A DNA stretch of 64,000 bases from UBA1181 sp963648205 (GTDB lineage Bacteria > Bacteroidota > Bacteroidia > Bacteroidales > Paludibacteraceae): positions 5,952 through 69,951 of the forward strand of contig CAVJCT010000057.1 of the NCBI GenBank assembly GCA_963648205.1. The letters run 5' to 3'. Position numbers and translations under genes: made by a program. This document shows, one piece after another, positions 33,468 to 42,697 of the stretch. The notes below the pieces were generated by a model. That model had not been told where the DNA came from. It saw nothing but the letters and a program-made list of their open reading frames with translations, and did no database searches. Position 1 is the first letter of the stretch; every line of letters begins with the position of its first letter.

Positions 33468-34388
33468 TTACTTGTTTACTCTAAACTTCTCGTTGCCGTT
33501 CTTGATGTAGTCAACGATTTGCTTAGCAGCAGCGATACCTGCGTTGGTGTTAGCCTCTGTTGTTTGAGCACCCATCTTCTTAGGAGTTGAGAAGTAACGG
33601 CCTTCGAACTTAGCGAACTCAGCGTCAGCGTCTGGCTTGATGTCAGTAACATACTTCAAATCTTCTCTCTCAGCCAACAATTTGATGAGACCTTCCTCGT
33701 CGATAACCTCTTTACGAGCAGTGTTGATGAGGATGCCACCCTTCTTCATCTTGCCAACCAAGTCGTAGTTGATGCTCTTCTTAGTCTCTGGAGTTGCAGG
33801 GATGTGGAGAGAAACGATGTCGCAAGTAGTGAACAAATCCTCTTGCTTAGCAACTGCCTTAACACCAGCAGCCTCGATAGCTGAAGCAGGGCAGAAAGCA
33901 TCGTATGCGTAAACTTCCATTCCGAAGCCCTTAGCAACACGAGCAACGTTACGTCCAACGTTACCGAATGCGAGCAAACCTAATTTCTTGCCCATCAACT
34001 CAGAACCAGACTTTCCGTTGTAGAAGTTACGAACTGCGAATACGAGCAAACCGAATACCAACTCAGCAACGGCGTTTGCGTTCTGACCTGGAGTGTTCAT
34101 CACTACTACATTGTGAGCAGTAGCAGCAGCGAGGTCTACGTTATCGTAACCAGCACCTGCACGAACAACGATTTTCAAGTTCTTAGCAGCGTCGAATACC
34201 TCGTTATCGATCACATCGCTACGGATGATGATAGCGTCAGCGTCGGCAGCAGCGTCGAGCAATTGTTTCTTCTCAGTGTATTTCTCTAACAATACTGTTT
34301 GGAAGCCGGCAGCGTCCAAAACACTCTTTATACCATCAATGGCAACCTTTGCGAAAGGCTTCTCTGTGGCAACTAATACTTTTGTCAT
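33468..34388 (-). CDS. serA: D-3-phosphoglycerate dehydrogenase-type enzyme
   Basis: The 306-residue D-2-hydroxyacid dehydrogenase family protein would oxidise 3-phosphoglycerate in the first step of serine synthesis. It has the RAGAGYDNVD active-site segment with the substrate Arg near residue 77. The Rossmann part reads LAFGNVGRNVARVAKGFG, where the first Gly of GxGxxG is Ala. There is no C-terminal ACT domain. The catalytic His, normally in a PHxGxxT motif, is replaced here by PKKMGAQT. I recall this same form in other Bacteroidota, so it is probably functional in the phylum. It follows serC on the same strand, which supports the serine assignment. Confidence 0.85.
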   Translation of the reverse strand: MTKVLVATEKPFAKVAIDGIKSVLDAAGFQTVLLEKYTEKKQLLDAAADADAIIIRSDVIDNEVFDAAKNLKIVVRAGAGYDNVDLAAATAHNVVVMNTPGQNANAVAELVFGLLVFAVRNFYNGKSGSELMGKKLGLLAFGNVGRNVARVAKGFGMEVYAYDAFCPASAIEAAGVKAVAKQEDLFTTCDIVSLHIPATPETKKSINYDLVGKMKKGGILINTARKEVIDEEGLIKLLAEREDLKYVTDIKPDADAEFAKFEGRYFSTPKKMGAQTTEANTNAGIAAAKQIVDYIKNGNEKFRVNK

Positions 34389-34503
34389 ACGATTTAATTT
34401 AAGTGAGTAGAGACGCCTCGTCGACGCCTCTACTAAGTTTATTTTTTTGAGAATATGTGTGAAACTTCACGCATACCAAGATTTTCGGTTTTGTCTCCGT
34501 TGA

Positions 34504-35586
34504 TTATTTAACGTGAGCGGCCTCGAACTCATTCATGCAGTCGATGAGAGCCTGAACGCTTTCGATAGGGAGGGCATTGTAGCAAGAAGCACGGAAACCA
34601 CCAACTAAACGGTGACCCTTGATTCCGACCATGCCCTTAGAAGTAGCGAACTTGAAGAACTCGTCTGCCAAGTCTGCGTATTGCTCTTTCAATACGAAGC
34701 AGATGTTCATACGAGAACGGTCTTCCCTCTTAGCAGTACCAACGAAGATCTTACTGTTGTCGATAGCGTTGTAGAGGAGTTCAGCCTTAGCCTTGTTTCT
34801 ACGCTCCATCTCTTGAACACCACCTTGAGCCTTCAACCAACGGAGGTTCAACAAAGCTGTGTAGATAGGCAATACTGGAGGAGTGTTGAACATAGAACCG
34901 TTGTCAACGTGAGTGCGGTAGTCCAACATTGTAGGGATTTGGCGAGAAACCTTACCGAGCAATTCGTTCTTAACGATAACGAATGTAACACCAGCAGGAG
35001 CCAAGTTCTTCTGAGCACCACCGTAGATCATTCCGTATTTAGAAACGTCAACTGGGTGAGAGAAAATGTCTGAAGACATATCAGCGATTACTGGGATTGG
35101 AGAGTCGATGTCTTTGAGCAACTCAGTTCCGTAGATCGTGTTATTGGTAGTGATGTGGAGGTAATCAGCATCAGTTGGGATTTGGTAGTCCTTACCAGCC
35201 TTAGGCACCCAAGTGAAGTTCTCGTTAGCTGAAGTAGCAACCTCAACAACCTCACCAAACAATTTAGCCTCTTTCATAGCCTTCTTAGCCCACACACCTG
35301 TGTTAACGTATGCAGCTTTCTTCTCCAAGAAGTTGAAAGGAACCATACAGAATTCCAAGCTTGCACCGCCACCAAGGAAGATAACTGAATATCCCTCAGG
35401 AATGTTGAGAATCTCTTTGAACAAAGCAACAGCCTCGTCTACAACTGGCTGGAAATTCTTCGCACGGTGACTGATCTCCAACAATGACAATCCATCGTTC
35501 TGGAAATCCAATACTGCTTGTGCGGTTTGCTCGATCACTTCTCTTGGAAGAATTGACGGTCCGGCATTGAAATTATGTTTCTTCAT
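34504..35586 (-). CDS. serC: Phosphoserine aminotransferase
   Basis: SerC (360 residues) transfers an amino group to 3-phosphohydroxypyruvate, and in many bacteria also acts in pyridoxal-phosphate synthesis. Landmarks are NAGPSILPREV at the N-terminus, LGGGASLEF at 71-79, ADMSSDIFSHP and the Schiff-base Lys193 in YGGAQKNLAPAG. HRLVGGFRASCYNALP lies near the end. It is the upstream gene of the serC-serA pair with a ~115-base gap. A -7-like TAATTTTG is on the minus strand at 35686-35693, about 100 bases upstream. Confidence 0.96.
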   Translation of the reverse strand: MKKHNFNAGPSILPREVIEQTAQAVLDFQNDGLSLLEISHRAKNFQPVVDEAVALFKEILNIPEGYSVIFLGGGASLEFCMVPFNFLEKKAAYVNTGVWAKKAMKEAKLFGEVVEVATSANENFTWVPKAGKDYQIPTDADYLHITTNNTIYGTELLKDIDSPIPVIADMSSDIFSHPVDVSKYGMIYGGAQKNLAPAGVTFVIVKNELLGKVSRQIPTMLDYRTHVDNGSMFNTPPVLPIYTALLNLRWLKAQGGVQEMERRNKAKAELLYNAIDNSKIFVGTAKREDRSRMNICFVLKEQYADLADEFFKFATSKGMVGIKGHRLVGGFRASCYNALPIESVQALIDCMNEFEAAHVK

Positions 35587-35989
35587 ATCTCTATGTATTA
35601 AATATGTTTTACTATCTTAGACTTTCTAATTTTCTTAGGGTCTTTTTACCTTGTTTCTTGTCGCTGCCTAAAGGAAACGACGGCGCAAAATTAGAAAACT
35701 TTTTGCTACGAAAAAATTTTCTTTAGTGTTTTTTTGTAAACAAAAATTTAATATCAACTTACTGAGCCTTGATTTACGATTGTTTTGCTTACTATATGTA
35801 TTAAAATGATAATTTTTACTTTCTTTTTGATATTCAAACTTTGCGAAATCTCATTTTTAACTATCAATTTGGCAAACGAATTTTTTTTGATTTTTCTCCC
35901 TATTCTTGTTGACAATCGATTAATCACGCTAAAAAATGCTAACTTTGAAGGGGTGTATCGCACTATAATTCGTCAAACTTTATTTATAA
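35587..35989. other. AT-rich intergenic region between serC and ruvC
   Basis: About 400 bases between two divergent genes with no supported gene. It is strongly AT-rich with many A/T runs. It holds the serC leader and a possible -7 element (minus strand, 35686-35693). Short open frames on both strands are of poor composition and lack family features. Confidence 0.6.
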
Positions 35990-36574
35990 ATGGCAATTTC
36001 ATCAGATTTTTCTACTCCTGATCGTATCGTTTTGGGTGTCGACCCTGGAACGAATGTCATGGGCTATGGCATCCTTAGAATAGTGGGAAAGAAGACGGAA
36101 TATATCGCCATGGGTATCGTCGATCTGAGAAAAATTGAGGATCCTTATCTAAAATTGAAGACCATATATAATAAGACGATTGAAATTATCGAAAAGTTTC
36201 TGCCCGATGAGTTTGCTATCGAGGCTCAGTTCTTTGGGAAAAATGTGCAGTCGATGTTGAAGTTGGGTCGTGCGCAGGGGGTGGCTATCTCGGCGGCGTT
36301 GCAAAGAGACCTTCCTATTGCCGAATATGCACCTTTGAAGGTGAAAATGGCGATTACAGGCAACGGTTCGGCTTCGAAAGAGCAGGTCGCAAAGATGTTG
36401 CAGAATCTGCTGCATATTCCGAAAGAGGATTTGGAAACAAAATTTGATGCTACCGACGCACTGGCTATCGCACTTTGCCATTATTATGAGACTAACTCTC
36501 CATTGAAAGAGAAAAAGTTTAGTAGTTGGGCAGATTTTGCTGCCAAGAATGAGAGTCGGGTTCATAAAAAGTAG
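35990..36574 (+). CDS. ruvC: Holliday junction resolvase RuvC
   Basis: RuvC (194 residues) cuts Holliday junctions held by RuvAB. The four acidic residues are present: Asp18 in LGVDPGTNVMGYG, Glu78 in FAIEAQFFGKN, and Asp153/Asp156 in FDATDALAIALCH. The KLGRAQG segment is also typical. The gene stands alone between divergent serC and the secreted protein gene at 36726. The ruvA gene in this window is far away at 61865, next to sprA. Confidence 0.95.
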   Translation: MAISSDFSTPDRIVLGVDPGTNVMGYGILRIVGKKTEYIAMGIVDLRKIEDPYLKLKTIYNKTIEIIEKFLPDEFAIEAQFFGKNVQSMLKLGRAQGVAISAALQRDLPIAEYAPLKVKMAITGNGSASKEQVAKMLQNLLHIPKEDLETKFDATDALAIALCHYYETNSPLKEKKFSSWADFAAKNESRVHKK

Positions 36575-36725
36575 TCATATTGTATGTTAGAAAACACATT
36601 ATTGTCGAGGATTTCACATTTTTTAAGAAAAACATCCTTGGTTTGAATTTTTTTGTTTAAATTGCGATTTCGTTGAAGAAGTACGCATTTTATTCTTTTA
36701 TTATACAATAAAAACAGGTTAAATC

Positions 36726-39161
36726 ATGATTACACACCGACTAAAATTGTGGACGACAGGTGTTGCCCTGCTCGTTGGCCTCTCGCTCTATGCGCAGACG
36801 CAGAAGAGTGTCTACATTCCTTCTAATTTTAGAAACGCTTGGGAGGATGATTATTGCAACAAAAACGGTCAGAATGGCACTATCAATTCCATCGATGATA
36901 TGAAGGATGATAGTGAGCGTTGGAGTAAGAACCGCTCTTATCAGACGGACAACATTGTTTGTTTCTGGGAGGCTGGTTTCGGTACGGATCCCGAGAAGAT
37001 GATCAATCCGAACAACACGTCGCAGACTTTCAACTTGAAGACGTTTTTGGCTGCTTGCGAGGAGATTTTCGACCATCACGTCAACACCTTGCACGCCACT
37101 TGGGACGATGGTAAAAACTTGAAGAAATACAAGTTTATGTTCATGCTCAACTACACCACTTCTTGGATGGCGTATGGAGGCGGATATGACTATGCCATTG
37201 GTGCGATGTGGCTCGATCCTGCGGCTTTGGGTGTGAACTCAACGGCAGAGTATCCTTATTTCACATTGGCGCATGAGTTGTTCCACTCAATGTCTTACCA
37301 ATGCTACTCAGACCGTCCGAGCGAAGAGTATCGAGCATTCCAAGACACAAAAAATGGTGCGTTTTGGGAGCGTTCTGCCAACCACGGTGCTTTGCAGATG
37401 TACCCTAACGTAAACGAGGATTTCGCTCGTTACATGTATGCCACTCATTCTCATTTCCTCAATACGAGAAAGCACTACACCACCTCCTTCTTCCTCGAGA
37501 ATCTTACGCAGACAGAGGGCGTTTTGGCGTTGGGTGAGTTGTGGAAACGTAATCTGAAGGACGAGCATCCGATGCAGACGGCTTGCCGTTATTTCTTCGA
37601 CAATAACCAAGCAAAACTCAACGCTTTCGTGGCAGAGTCGGCTATGAAAATGGTTACGTTCAATTTCAATGAGGGCACGAACGGAAGATATTATAAGAGT
37701 GTGGTTGATGGACTCTCTTACCCGACGGATGGAACAGGTATCGTGCAGTTTTTTGACATCATTCAAAAGAAGCACAGAACGATTCTTTACGCTGTTAATG
37801 CAGAGAAAAACCACTATGCGATTCGCGACTGTCAAGCACCGCAGGATTATGGTTTTAATGCCATCCAGATTTTCCCTACAAATTTGAATGCGGATGGTTC
37901 TGCAACGTTCAAGATGCGTTTCCGTGGTCATAATGAGAACGACTCGAAGGATGCGAATAAGAAATCGGGTTGGGCTTACGGATTCGTAGCCAAGAGAACG
38001 GATGGAACGGTTCGCATGGGCAATGTTTATGACAATGCGGATCAGACTATTTCATTCACGAAAGAGGCTACGGATAGTGAGGTCTGGCTTGTTGTGGCAG
38101 GTGCGCCAACAGAGCATAATTCAGCCCACAACTACTCTTGGGAGGCTGGCTTGCCGAAATACTACCGCTACCCATACGAGGTATGTTTCGAGAATGCCGT
38201 CCCTATGGGATATAATGAAGATTATGAGGGTGCGAAGAGCAACGGTGCGCCTCACAGCAATGGTGGCGGTTGGGTAGCCTCAACGGCGACAGTCGCTTCG
38301 ACAGCCTATGTGGGACCAAATGCGAAAGTGTTGGGTTCTGCGACAGTGTCTGATAATGCGAGAATTGAGGATTACGCTATCGTGAAGGGTGCTGCCAAGG
38401 TGTATGGCAATGCGGTTGTGAAGGAGAATGCGATGGTCTTCACCAATGCTGAGGTCTATGGCGACGCTGTCATTTCGGGTTCTGCTCGTGTTTTCAATGG
38501 CAGTAAGGTGTATGGCAACGCCTTTGTTACGGATAACGCTTTCTTGATTTCCACCGAGGTGAAAGACAATGCGATTTGCTGTGGTAACCTTTGGCAACGT
38601 GAGTATGGTTTCTACTACAATACAAGTGGATTCAAGATTGAAGGTACTTGCGTGGCAGGTGGCGACTGTGAAGATGCTGGAAACTTGAATGATAGCGGTT
38701 CTTCTGAGTCGAGTGGAACATTCTTGCAATGGCCTGAGTCGGGTAACAATTCTCGTTCAAGACATGATGGTCTTGGTAATTTGTCTGTTGACCAAATCAC
38801 GACCTTGCGCAACAATTGGAACGACCTCAACCAACGTTTTTCCATCTTAAATGCTTCTCACACAAGCAATTATGACATCAACTATCCATACAGTTATTTC
38901 ACGGATGATGAGATGACAGTGGGCGAGAGTGTTGACGAGGGCGAGTTTACGGTTACCAATAAAGGATCGTATGTTGCCGTTACAGGAAAAGTGCCAGACG
39001 GAACGACCTACAGTGTGATGAATGCGGCAGGCGTCGCAGTTTCTGAGGGTAATATCTATTCGGCAACTTCTGTTGTGATTCCATCTTCTTGTCAATCAGG
39101 CAAATACACTGTGAAGATTCAGAATAGCGACAATTCTTATTGCGAGATTATCAGCAAGTAA
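36726..39161 (+). CDS. Secreted HExxH protein with beta-helix repeats and C-terminal sorting-like domain
   Basis: The 811-residue exported protein has a signal peptide ending in ALLVGLSLYAQT. The first ~480 residues resemble the DUF6055 group of metallopeptidase-like proteins: IVCFWEAGFGTD, FKFMFMLNYTTSW-like strands, and HELFH at 183-187 matching HExxH. Residues about 516-620 are a run of hexapeptide-type repeats (VYGNAVVKENAMVF, VYGDAVISGSARVF, VYGNAFVTDNAFLI) that would form a left-handed beta-helix. The C-terminus (YSVMNAAGVAVSEG ... CQSGKYTVKIQNSD) looks like a T9SS sorting domain. A hexapeptide helix is unusual on a secreted protease-like protein. The function is unknown. The gene at 39189 follows after 27 bases. 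Confidence 0.72.
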   Translation: MITHRLKLWTTGVALLVGLSLYAQTQKSVYIPSNFRNAWEDDYCNKNGQNGTINSIDDMKDDSERWSKNRSYQTDNIVCFWEAGFGTDPEKMINPNNTSQTFNLKTFLAACEEIFDHHVNTLHATWDDGKNLKKYKFMFMLNYTTSWMAYGGGYDYAIGAMWLDPAALGVNSTAEYPYFTLAHELFHSMSYQCYSDRPSEEYRAFQDTKNGAFWERSANHGALQMYPNVNEDFARYMYATHSHFLNTRKHYTTSFFLENLTQTEGVLALGELWKRNLKDEHPMQTACRYFFDNNQAKLNAFVAESAMKMVTFNFNEGTNGRYYKSVVDGLSYPTDGTGIVQFFDIIQKKHRTILYAVNAEKNHYAIRDCQAPQDYGFNAIQIFPTNLNADGSATFKMRFRGHNENDSKDANKKSGWAYGFVAKRTDGTVRMGNVYDNADQTISFTKEATDSEVWLVVAGAPTEHNSAHNYSWEAGLPKYYRYPYEVCFENAVPMGYNEDYEGAKSNGAPHSNGGGWVASTATVASTAYVGPNAKVLGSATVSDNARIEDYAIVKGAAKVYGNAVVKENAMVFTNAEVYGDAVISGSARVFNGSKVYGNAFVTDNAFLISTEVKDNAICCGNLWQREYGFYYNTSGFKIEGTCVAGGDCEDAGNLNDSGSSESSGTFLQWPESGNNSRSRHDGLGNLSVDQITTLRNNWNDLNQRFSILNASHTSNYDINYPYSYFTDDEMTVGESVDEGEFTVTNKGSYVAVTGKVPDGTTYSVMNAAGVAVSEGNIYSATSVVIPSSCQSGKYTVKIQNSDNSYCEIISK

Positions 39162-39188
39162 TCGTCTAACTTTTCAAACAGATTTATC

Positions 39189-40388
39189 ATGAAAAAAATA
39201 GCATATTCAATACTTGCTGCACTGCTCTTAGGCGCAAGTTCATCGTTCGCTGCCATACAGTTGAAATGGAATGCGACAGCGAATCAGACAAAATATATTT
39301 ACTCTATAACTGGTTCTTACTCAGTGAATTGGGGTGATGGTACGACCGATTCAAACTTGTCGCACACCTACACAACGGCTGGCAACTATACGGTTGAGAT
39401 TTCGGGTTCCGTAACGGAGTTTGACCTTCGTGGAGATGGCACAAATGGCGAGTCGGGTGTGACGGATTTGTCTTTCACCGAGACGGACAAATCGCTCACT
39501 ACGCTCAATATCTGGGCGAACTCATCGCTCACCAACCTGGATCTTCAAAATGCGGTGGTTTTGTCGAAATTGGACATTACTTTATTGCCTATCACGAAGT
39601 TAGACCTGTCGAAGAACACGGCGTTGCAATCGCTCGATTTGAAACGTTGCGCCAGCATTGCCGAATTGGTATTGCCAGAGACATTCCCATCTTTGACAAC
39701 TGTTGATGCAAACAACAGTTCGCTTCCTGCTTGTCAACTCAATGCGTTGTTCAAGGCTTTGCCTTCCGCTTCAGGTACAATCTACTCGGTCGGTTGTACG
39801 GGTGATGCCACGAGCGACCCAACCATCGCTACCAACAAAGGGTGGACTTTCGGCAATGGTGGAACTGGTGATGGCTCGGCAGTTTGCGAAACACCACTTT
39901 CAGCAGTTACGAATGTCTCATCATCAAAGCAAAGCGACAATTATGTTGTTTTGTTCGATGGTAGTGAAAGTGCGACTTCCTACTCAGTGAAAGTGATTGC
40001 AGAGGGTGCAACCGACTGTGACGCAACATTTTATAACTCAACAAGCGAGAGTGTGAATGTGCCAAGCAGTGAGGTTGATTTGGAAACATCATCCTACTAT
40101 GTTTATTCCATCAAAGGAAAGCAATACGTTGAGGCTGGTCCGTTCAAGTTTAACGAAAGTTCAACAGATAATGCCGAGGTGAAGAATTATACTTGGAAGG
40201 TATATGAGGACAATGGTGTTGTCTATGTTTCTGGACTTTCAGCAGGTGCTAAGGTTACGCTCTACCGTGTGTCGGGTGATGTCGTAGCAACGAAGATTGC
40301 CGTGGCTGATGAGGTTCGATTCAATGTTCCTTCTGGTGTTTACCTTGTGAAGAAGGGTGTGGAGACGGTGAAGGTTGTTGTGAAGTAG
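39189..40388 (+). CDS. T9SS-secreted protein with leucine-rich-like and PKD-like segments
   Basis: The 399-residue protein has a signal peptide (MKKIAYSILAALLLGASSSFA) and a C-terminal T9SS domain: AKVTLYRVSGDVVATK ... VPSGVYLVKKG, ending VKVVVK. Residues ~35-65 have a PKD-like pattern (YSVNWGDGTTDSNLSHTYTTAGNYTVEISG). Residues ~75-150 have leucine-rich-repeat spacing (LTTLNIWANSSLTNLDLQN, LSKLDITLLPITKLDLSKN, LQSLDLKRC). A fibronectin-like strand set follows. Such PKD-plus-LRR proteins of Bacteroidota are usually surface adhesins of unknown ligand (inference). It is probably co-transcribed with the gene at 36726. Confidence 0.72.
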   Translation: MKKIAYSILAALLLGASSSFAAIQLKWNATANQTKYIYSITGSYSVNWGDGTTDSNLSHTYTTAGNYTVEISGSVTEFDLRGDGTNGESGVTDLSFTETDKSLTTLNIWANSSLTNLDLQNAVVLSKLDITLLPITKLDLSKNTALQSLDLKRCASIAELVLPETFPSLTTVDANNSSLPACQLNALFKALPSASGTIYSVGCTGDATSDPTIATNKGWTFGNGGTGDGSAVCETPLSAVTNVSSSKQSDNYVVLFDGSESATSYSVKVIAEGATDCDATFYNSTSESVNVPSSEVDLETSSYYVYSIKGKQYVEAGPFKFNESSTDNAEVKNYTWKVYEDNGVVYVSGLSAGAKVTLYRVSGDVVATKIAVADEVRFNVPSGVYLVKKGVETVKVVVK

Positions 40389-40411
40389 ACTTCCGATTAA
40401 TCGTAAAATAG

Positions 40412-40458
40412 AAATCGCAGCGAAAGGGGAGAAAACCTCTTTCGCTGCGATTTTTTAT
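40412..40458. terminator. Strong bidirectional terminator
   Basis: A perfect 15-bp stem (AAATCGCAGCGAAAG / CTTTCGCTGCGATTT) with a 12-base loop is followed by TTTT. It lies between convergent genes ending at 40388 (+) and 40474 (-). Confidence 0.88.
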
Positions 40459-40473
40459 GTGATAAATGTGCGT

Positions 40474-41157
40474 TTAATTTTCCATTCTCGTCATAACCAT
40501 TTTCAATCCTAATTTAGGATGTTCGATGGTTACGATATCGTCGTTGAAGACGGCAGACATACGGGTGATAGAACTTCCGTTCTCGATCATGCGCACCCAC
40601 TCGCCATCCTTGGCAACGACCAAGTAGTTCGCTCCGCCATCGTCGGCTTTGAGTCGATAGCCTGCCGAAACGATTGTTTGTCCATCTTCGCCTTTCAGTT
40701 CTTTGTGGTGTGCCACTTGATACAAAACACCTTTTATCTTGTTCTTCAGATTGAGCATCAAGACGCTTCTGAAGTCTTTCTCTAAAATCTTCAACACCAT
40801 CTTCTTGTTCATCTGCTCCATGCAACTGTTCACGATGAACTCTGTTTGTGAGATGGTGAAATCGAACAAGGTCATTCCGAAGGTGGTCATCATCACCATT
40901 CTGTAGTGTCCTGGCTTCTCTTCTGTCATACCCAGCACGCCCATCATTGAATTATCCTTGTAGTCGATCTGCGCTGTGTAGTAGCGAGACTCTGGCAGAC
41001 TGTCAAAAGCAGGAAGGAGGTTAGAGCGTGGCACGACGACAGAACCTGAGGGTGTCATTCCCTTGCTACGAAAGAATTTAGGGGTGCAACTTGTTAGTGT
41101 CGCACCCATCATAGCCCCCACCATGACAGGCAGGAGAATCATTACTTTTTTCTTCAA
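40474..41157 (-). CDS. LolB-like outer-membrane lipoprotein
   Basis: The 227-residue lipoprotein has a lipobox ending LTSC near residue 24. The mature part is rich in beta strands (YYTAQIDYKDNSMMGVLGMTEEKPGHYRMVMMTTFGMTLFDFTIS), which recalls the DUF3261/LolB-type fold. It follows lolA by 13 bases on the same strand. A LolA-LolB-like pair of this sort is often found inside aryl-polyene or flexirubin gene clusters, where the pair is thought to place the lipid-linked pigment in the outer membrane. The family assignment is tentative. Confidence 0.6.
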   Translation of the reverse strand: MKKKVMILLPVMVGAMMGATLTSCTPKFFRSKGMTPSGSVVVPRSNLLPAFDSLPESRYYTAQIDYKDNSMMGVLGMTEEKPGHYRMVMMTTFGMTLFDFTISQTEFIVNSCMEQMNKKMVLKILEKDFRSVLMLNLKNKIKGVLYQVAHHKELKGEDGQTIVSAGYRLKADDGGANYLVVAKDGEWVRMIENGSSITRMSAVFNDDIVTIEHPKLGLKMVMTRMEN

Positions 41158-41170
41158 TGTGGCTTATTTT

Positions 41171-41818
41171 TTATCTTACAGAGAAGACAGCGTTCGCGAT
41201 ATGCTTGTTGAATACTTTGTTAGAGAACGTGTATTCGGTGTAATCGTTCTTCTGTTGACCTTTCTTTAAAGGCTCGATCATCTTCATCTTTTCAACAGAG
41301 AAATCCTTCTTGTTCAAGGTCAAGTCAACTTGTTGTGCAAATTTCTGAATGTCAGCAGATTGTGGAGTGATTTTCACAATGTAACTGTTGGCATCTTGGA
41401 AGAACTCCAATTTGTAGTTGGAACCGATGTTGGCAATGTCGCCACTCATACAAGCGGTGATCACCTTCTTGAGTTCTGCAGCCATAGGGTTGGCAGAAGC
41501 GTCCATTGTGTTCTTTTTGCCGTTCATCTCCATCACGAGTTTGTTACCGTTCATCGTCATGTTTTGTTTGAAAGGCTTTTGGTATTCCAACTTCACTTTG
41601 TCGTGTTTCTCGTAGTAGAATTTTCCGCTTGATTTCATGCTGTTAGACATTACAGACATATATTTCTCTTGCGTAAAATCGCTCTCAATAGAAGAAACCT
41701 TAGAGGCAGCATCCTGCATTTTACTCTTCAAGGCTGCTACGTCGGCAACGGCTGTTTGTGCAAATGCCATCGCCATTGATGCCATAAAAGACATCACCAA
41801 GACTATTATTTTCTTCAT
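41171..41818 (-). CDS. lolA: LolA-family lipoprotein carrier-like protein
   Basis: The 215-residue periplasmic protein has a signal peptide (MKKIIVLVMSFMASMAMAFA). The body matches the LolA family: KMQDAASKVSSIESDFTQEKYMSVMSNSMKSSGKFYYEKHDKVKLEYQKPFKQNMTMNG, with alternating strands and a C-terminal YTEYTFSNKVFN. LolA shuttles lipoproteins to the outer membrane. Here it sits beside FabG and an aromatic ammonia-lyase, so it may instead be the specialised LolA of a pigment locus (inference). A promoter-like pair lies at 41883-41912, partly inside the terminator of the upstream genes. Confidence 0.85.
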   Translation of the reverse strand: MKKIIVLVMSFMASMAMAFAQTAVADVAALKSKMQDAASKVSSIESDFTQEKYMSVMSNSMKSSGKFYYEKHDKVKLEYQKPFKQNMTMNGNKLVMEMNGKKNTMDASANPMAAELKKVITACMSGDIANIGSNYKLEFFQDANSYIVKITPQSADIQKFAQQVDLTLNKKDFSVEKMKMIEPLKKGQQKNDYTEYTFSNKVFNKHIANAVFSVR

Positions 41819-41882
41819 GCTACTTTGTTTTTTCAGGTTTAATTATGTTCGTCAACGTCTTTTCCCATTGGAAATGATTCGC

Positions 41883-41912
41883 CAAAAGTAGAAAAAAAAA
41901 GGTGATACACAA
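41883..41912 (-). promoter_or_regulatory. Promoter of lolA overlapping a terminator
   Basis: On the minus strand TTG (41910-41912), 19 bases, then TACTTTTG (41883-41890). The TTG lies in the loop of the hairpin that ends the fabG transcript, so the two signals share DNA. Confidence 0.5.
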
Positions 41913-41928
41913 AGCATCACCTTTTTTT
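41893..41928 (-). terminator. Terminator after fabG
   Basis: A stem of AAAGGTGAT / ATCACCTTT with a 9-base loop is flanked by long A- and T-runs. It would stop transcription from the ammonia-lyase-META-fabG unit before lolA. Confidence 0.75.
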
Positions 41929-41948
41929 TCGTATGTTTTGCCGACAAA

Positions 41949-42677
41949 TTAAGTGTAAAGTCCACCGTTAACGGCAATGATTTGACCTGTGATATAAGAG
42001 GCTGCGTCTGACACCAAGAAGCCTACTGTAGCAGCGATTTCTTCTGGCTCACCGAAACGCTTCATCGGAATTTGAGCCTTCAAGTTGGCCTCGTCCAAAT
42101 CGGCAGTCATGTCTGTGCGAACATAGCCTGGAGCCACTGCATTGACGGTTACGCCCTTGCGAGCCACCTCTTGTGCCAGGGCTTTGGTTGCCGACATAAC
42201 AGCACCCTTAGCCGCAGAGTAGTTGGTTTGTCCTGGCAATCCCATCTGTCCTGAAAGAGAGACCATATTGACGATACGGCCGTTCTTCTTCTTCAACATA
42301 GGTTGCAATACGGAACGAGTGGTGTACATGAAACCGTTCAAGCTGGTGTTCAACACCTTCTCCCAGTCTTCGTTGGTCATCCAGATCAATAGACTGTCGC
42401 GACGGACACCTGCGTTGTTTACCAAGCACTCGATGTATTCGCCCTCGTGAGACTCTTGCCAGTCGGTGATTGATTTTTCAACTTCGTCTGCGTTGGCAAC
42501 GTCGAACTTCATGATTTCACCGTTAGAACCCTTGTCGCGCACCATCTTCAATGTGTTCAAAGCCTCAGCCTCGTTCGATTGATAGTTGATGATGACGTAA
42601 TAGCCCATCTCGGCCAATTTTACTGCGCATGCACGACCGATACCGCGCGATGCTCCTGTAACTAATGCTACTTTCAT
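41949..42677 (-). CDS. fabG: 3-oxoacyl-ACP reductase FabG-type
   Basis: The short-chain dehydrogenase of 242 residues has the cofactor loop TGASRGIG at 7-14, NNAG at 87-90, catalytic Ser140, Tyr153 and Lys157, and APGYVRTDMT. The length and pattern fit FabG, which reduces 3-oxoacyl-ACP during chain extension. The neighbours (ammonia-lyase, LolA) point to a pigment-specific rather than housekeeping reductase, which is inference. It follows the META-domain gene by about 20 bases on the same strand and ends at a hairpin terminator. Confidence 0.9.
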   Translation of the reverse strand: MKVALVTGASRGIGRACAVKLAEMGYYVIINYQSNEAEALNTLKMVRDKGSNGEIMKFDVANADEVEKSITDWQESHEGEYIECLVNNAGVRRDSLLIWMTNEDWEKVLNTSLNGFMYTTRSVLQPMLKKKNGRIVNMVSLSGQMGLPGQTNYSAAKGAVMSATKALAQEVARKGVTVNAVAPGYVRTDMTADLDEANLKAQIPMKRFGEPEEIAATVGFLVSDAASYITGQIIAVNGGLYT

Positions 42678-42697
42678 CTGTAAATATTTTTCTTTGA

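Noticed and set aside
35785..36021. 78-residue open frame upstream of ruvC
   Set aside because: It is Phe/Ile/Leu-rich from an AT-rich region, overlaps the ruvC start, and shows no family features.
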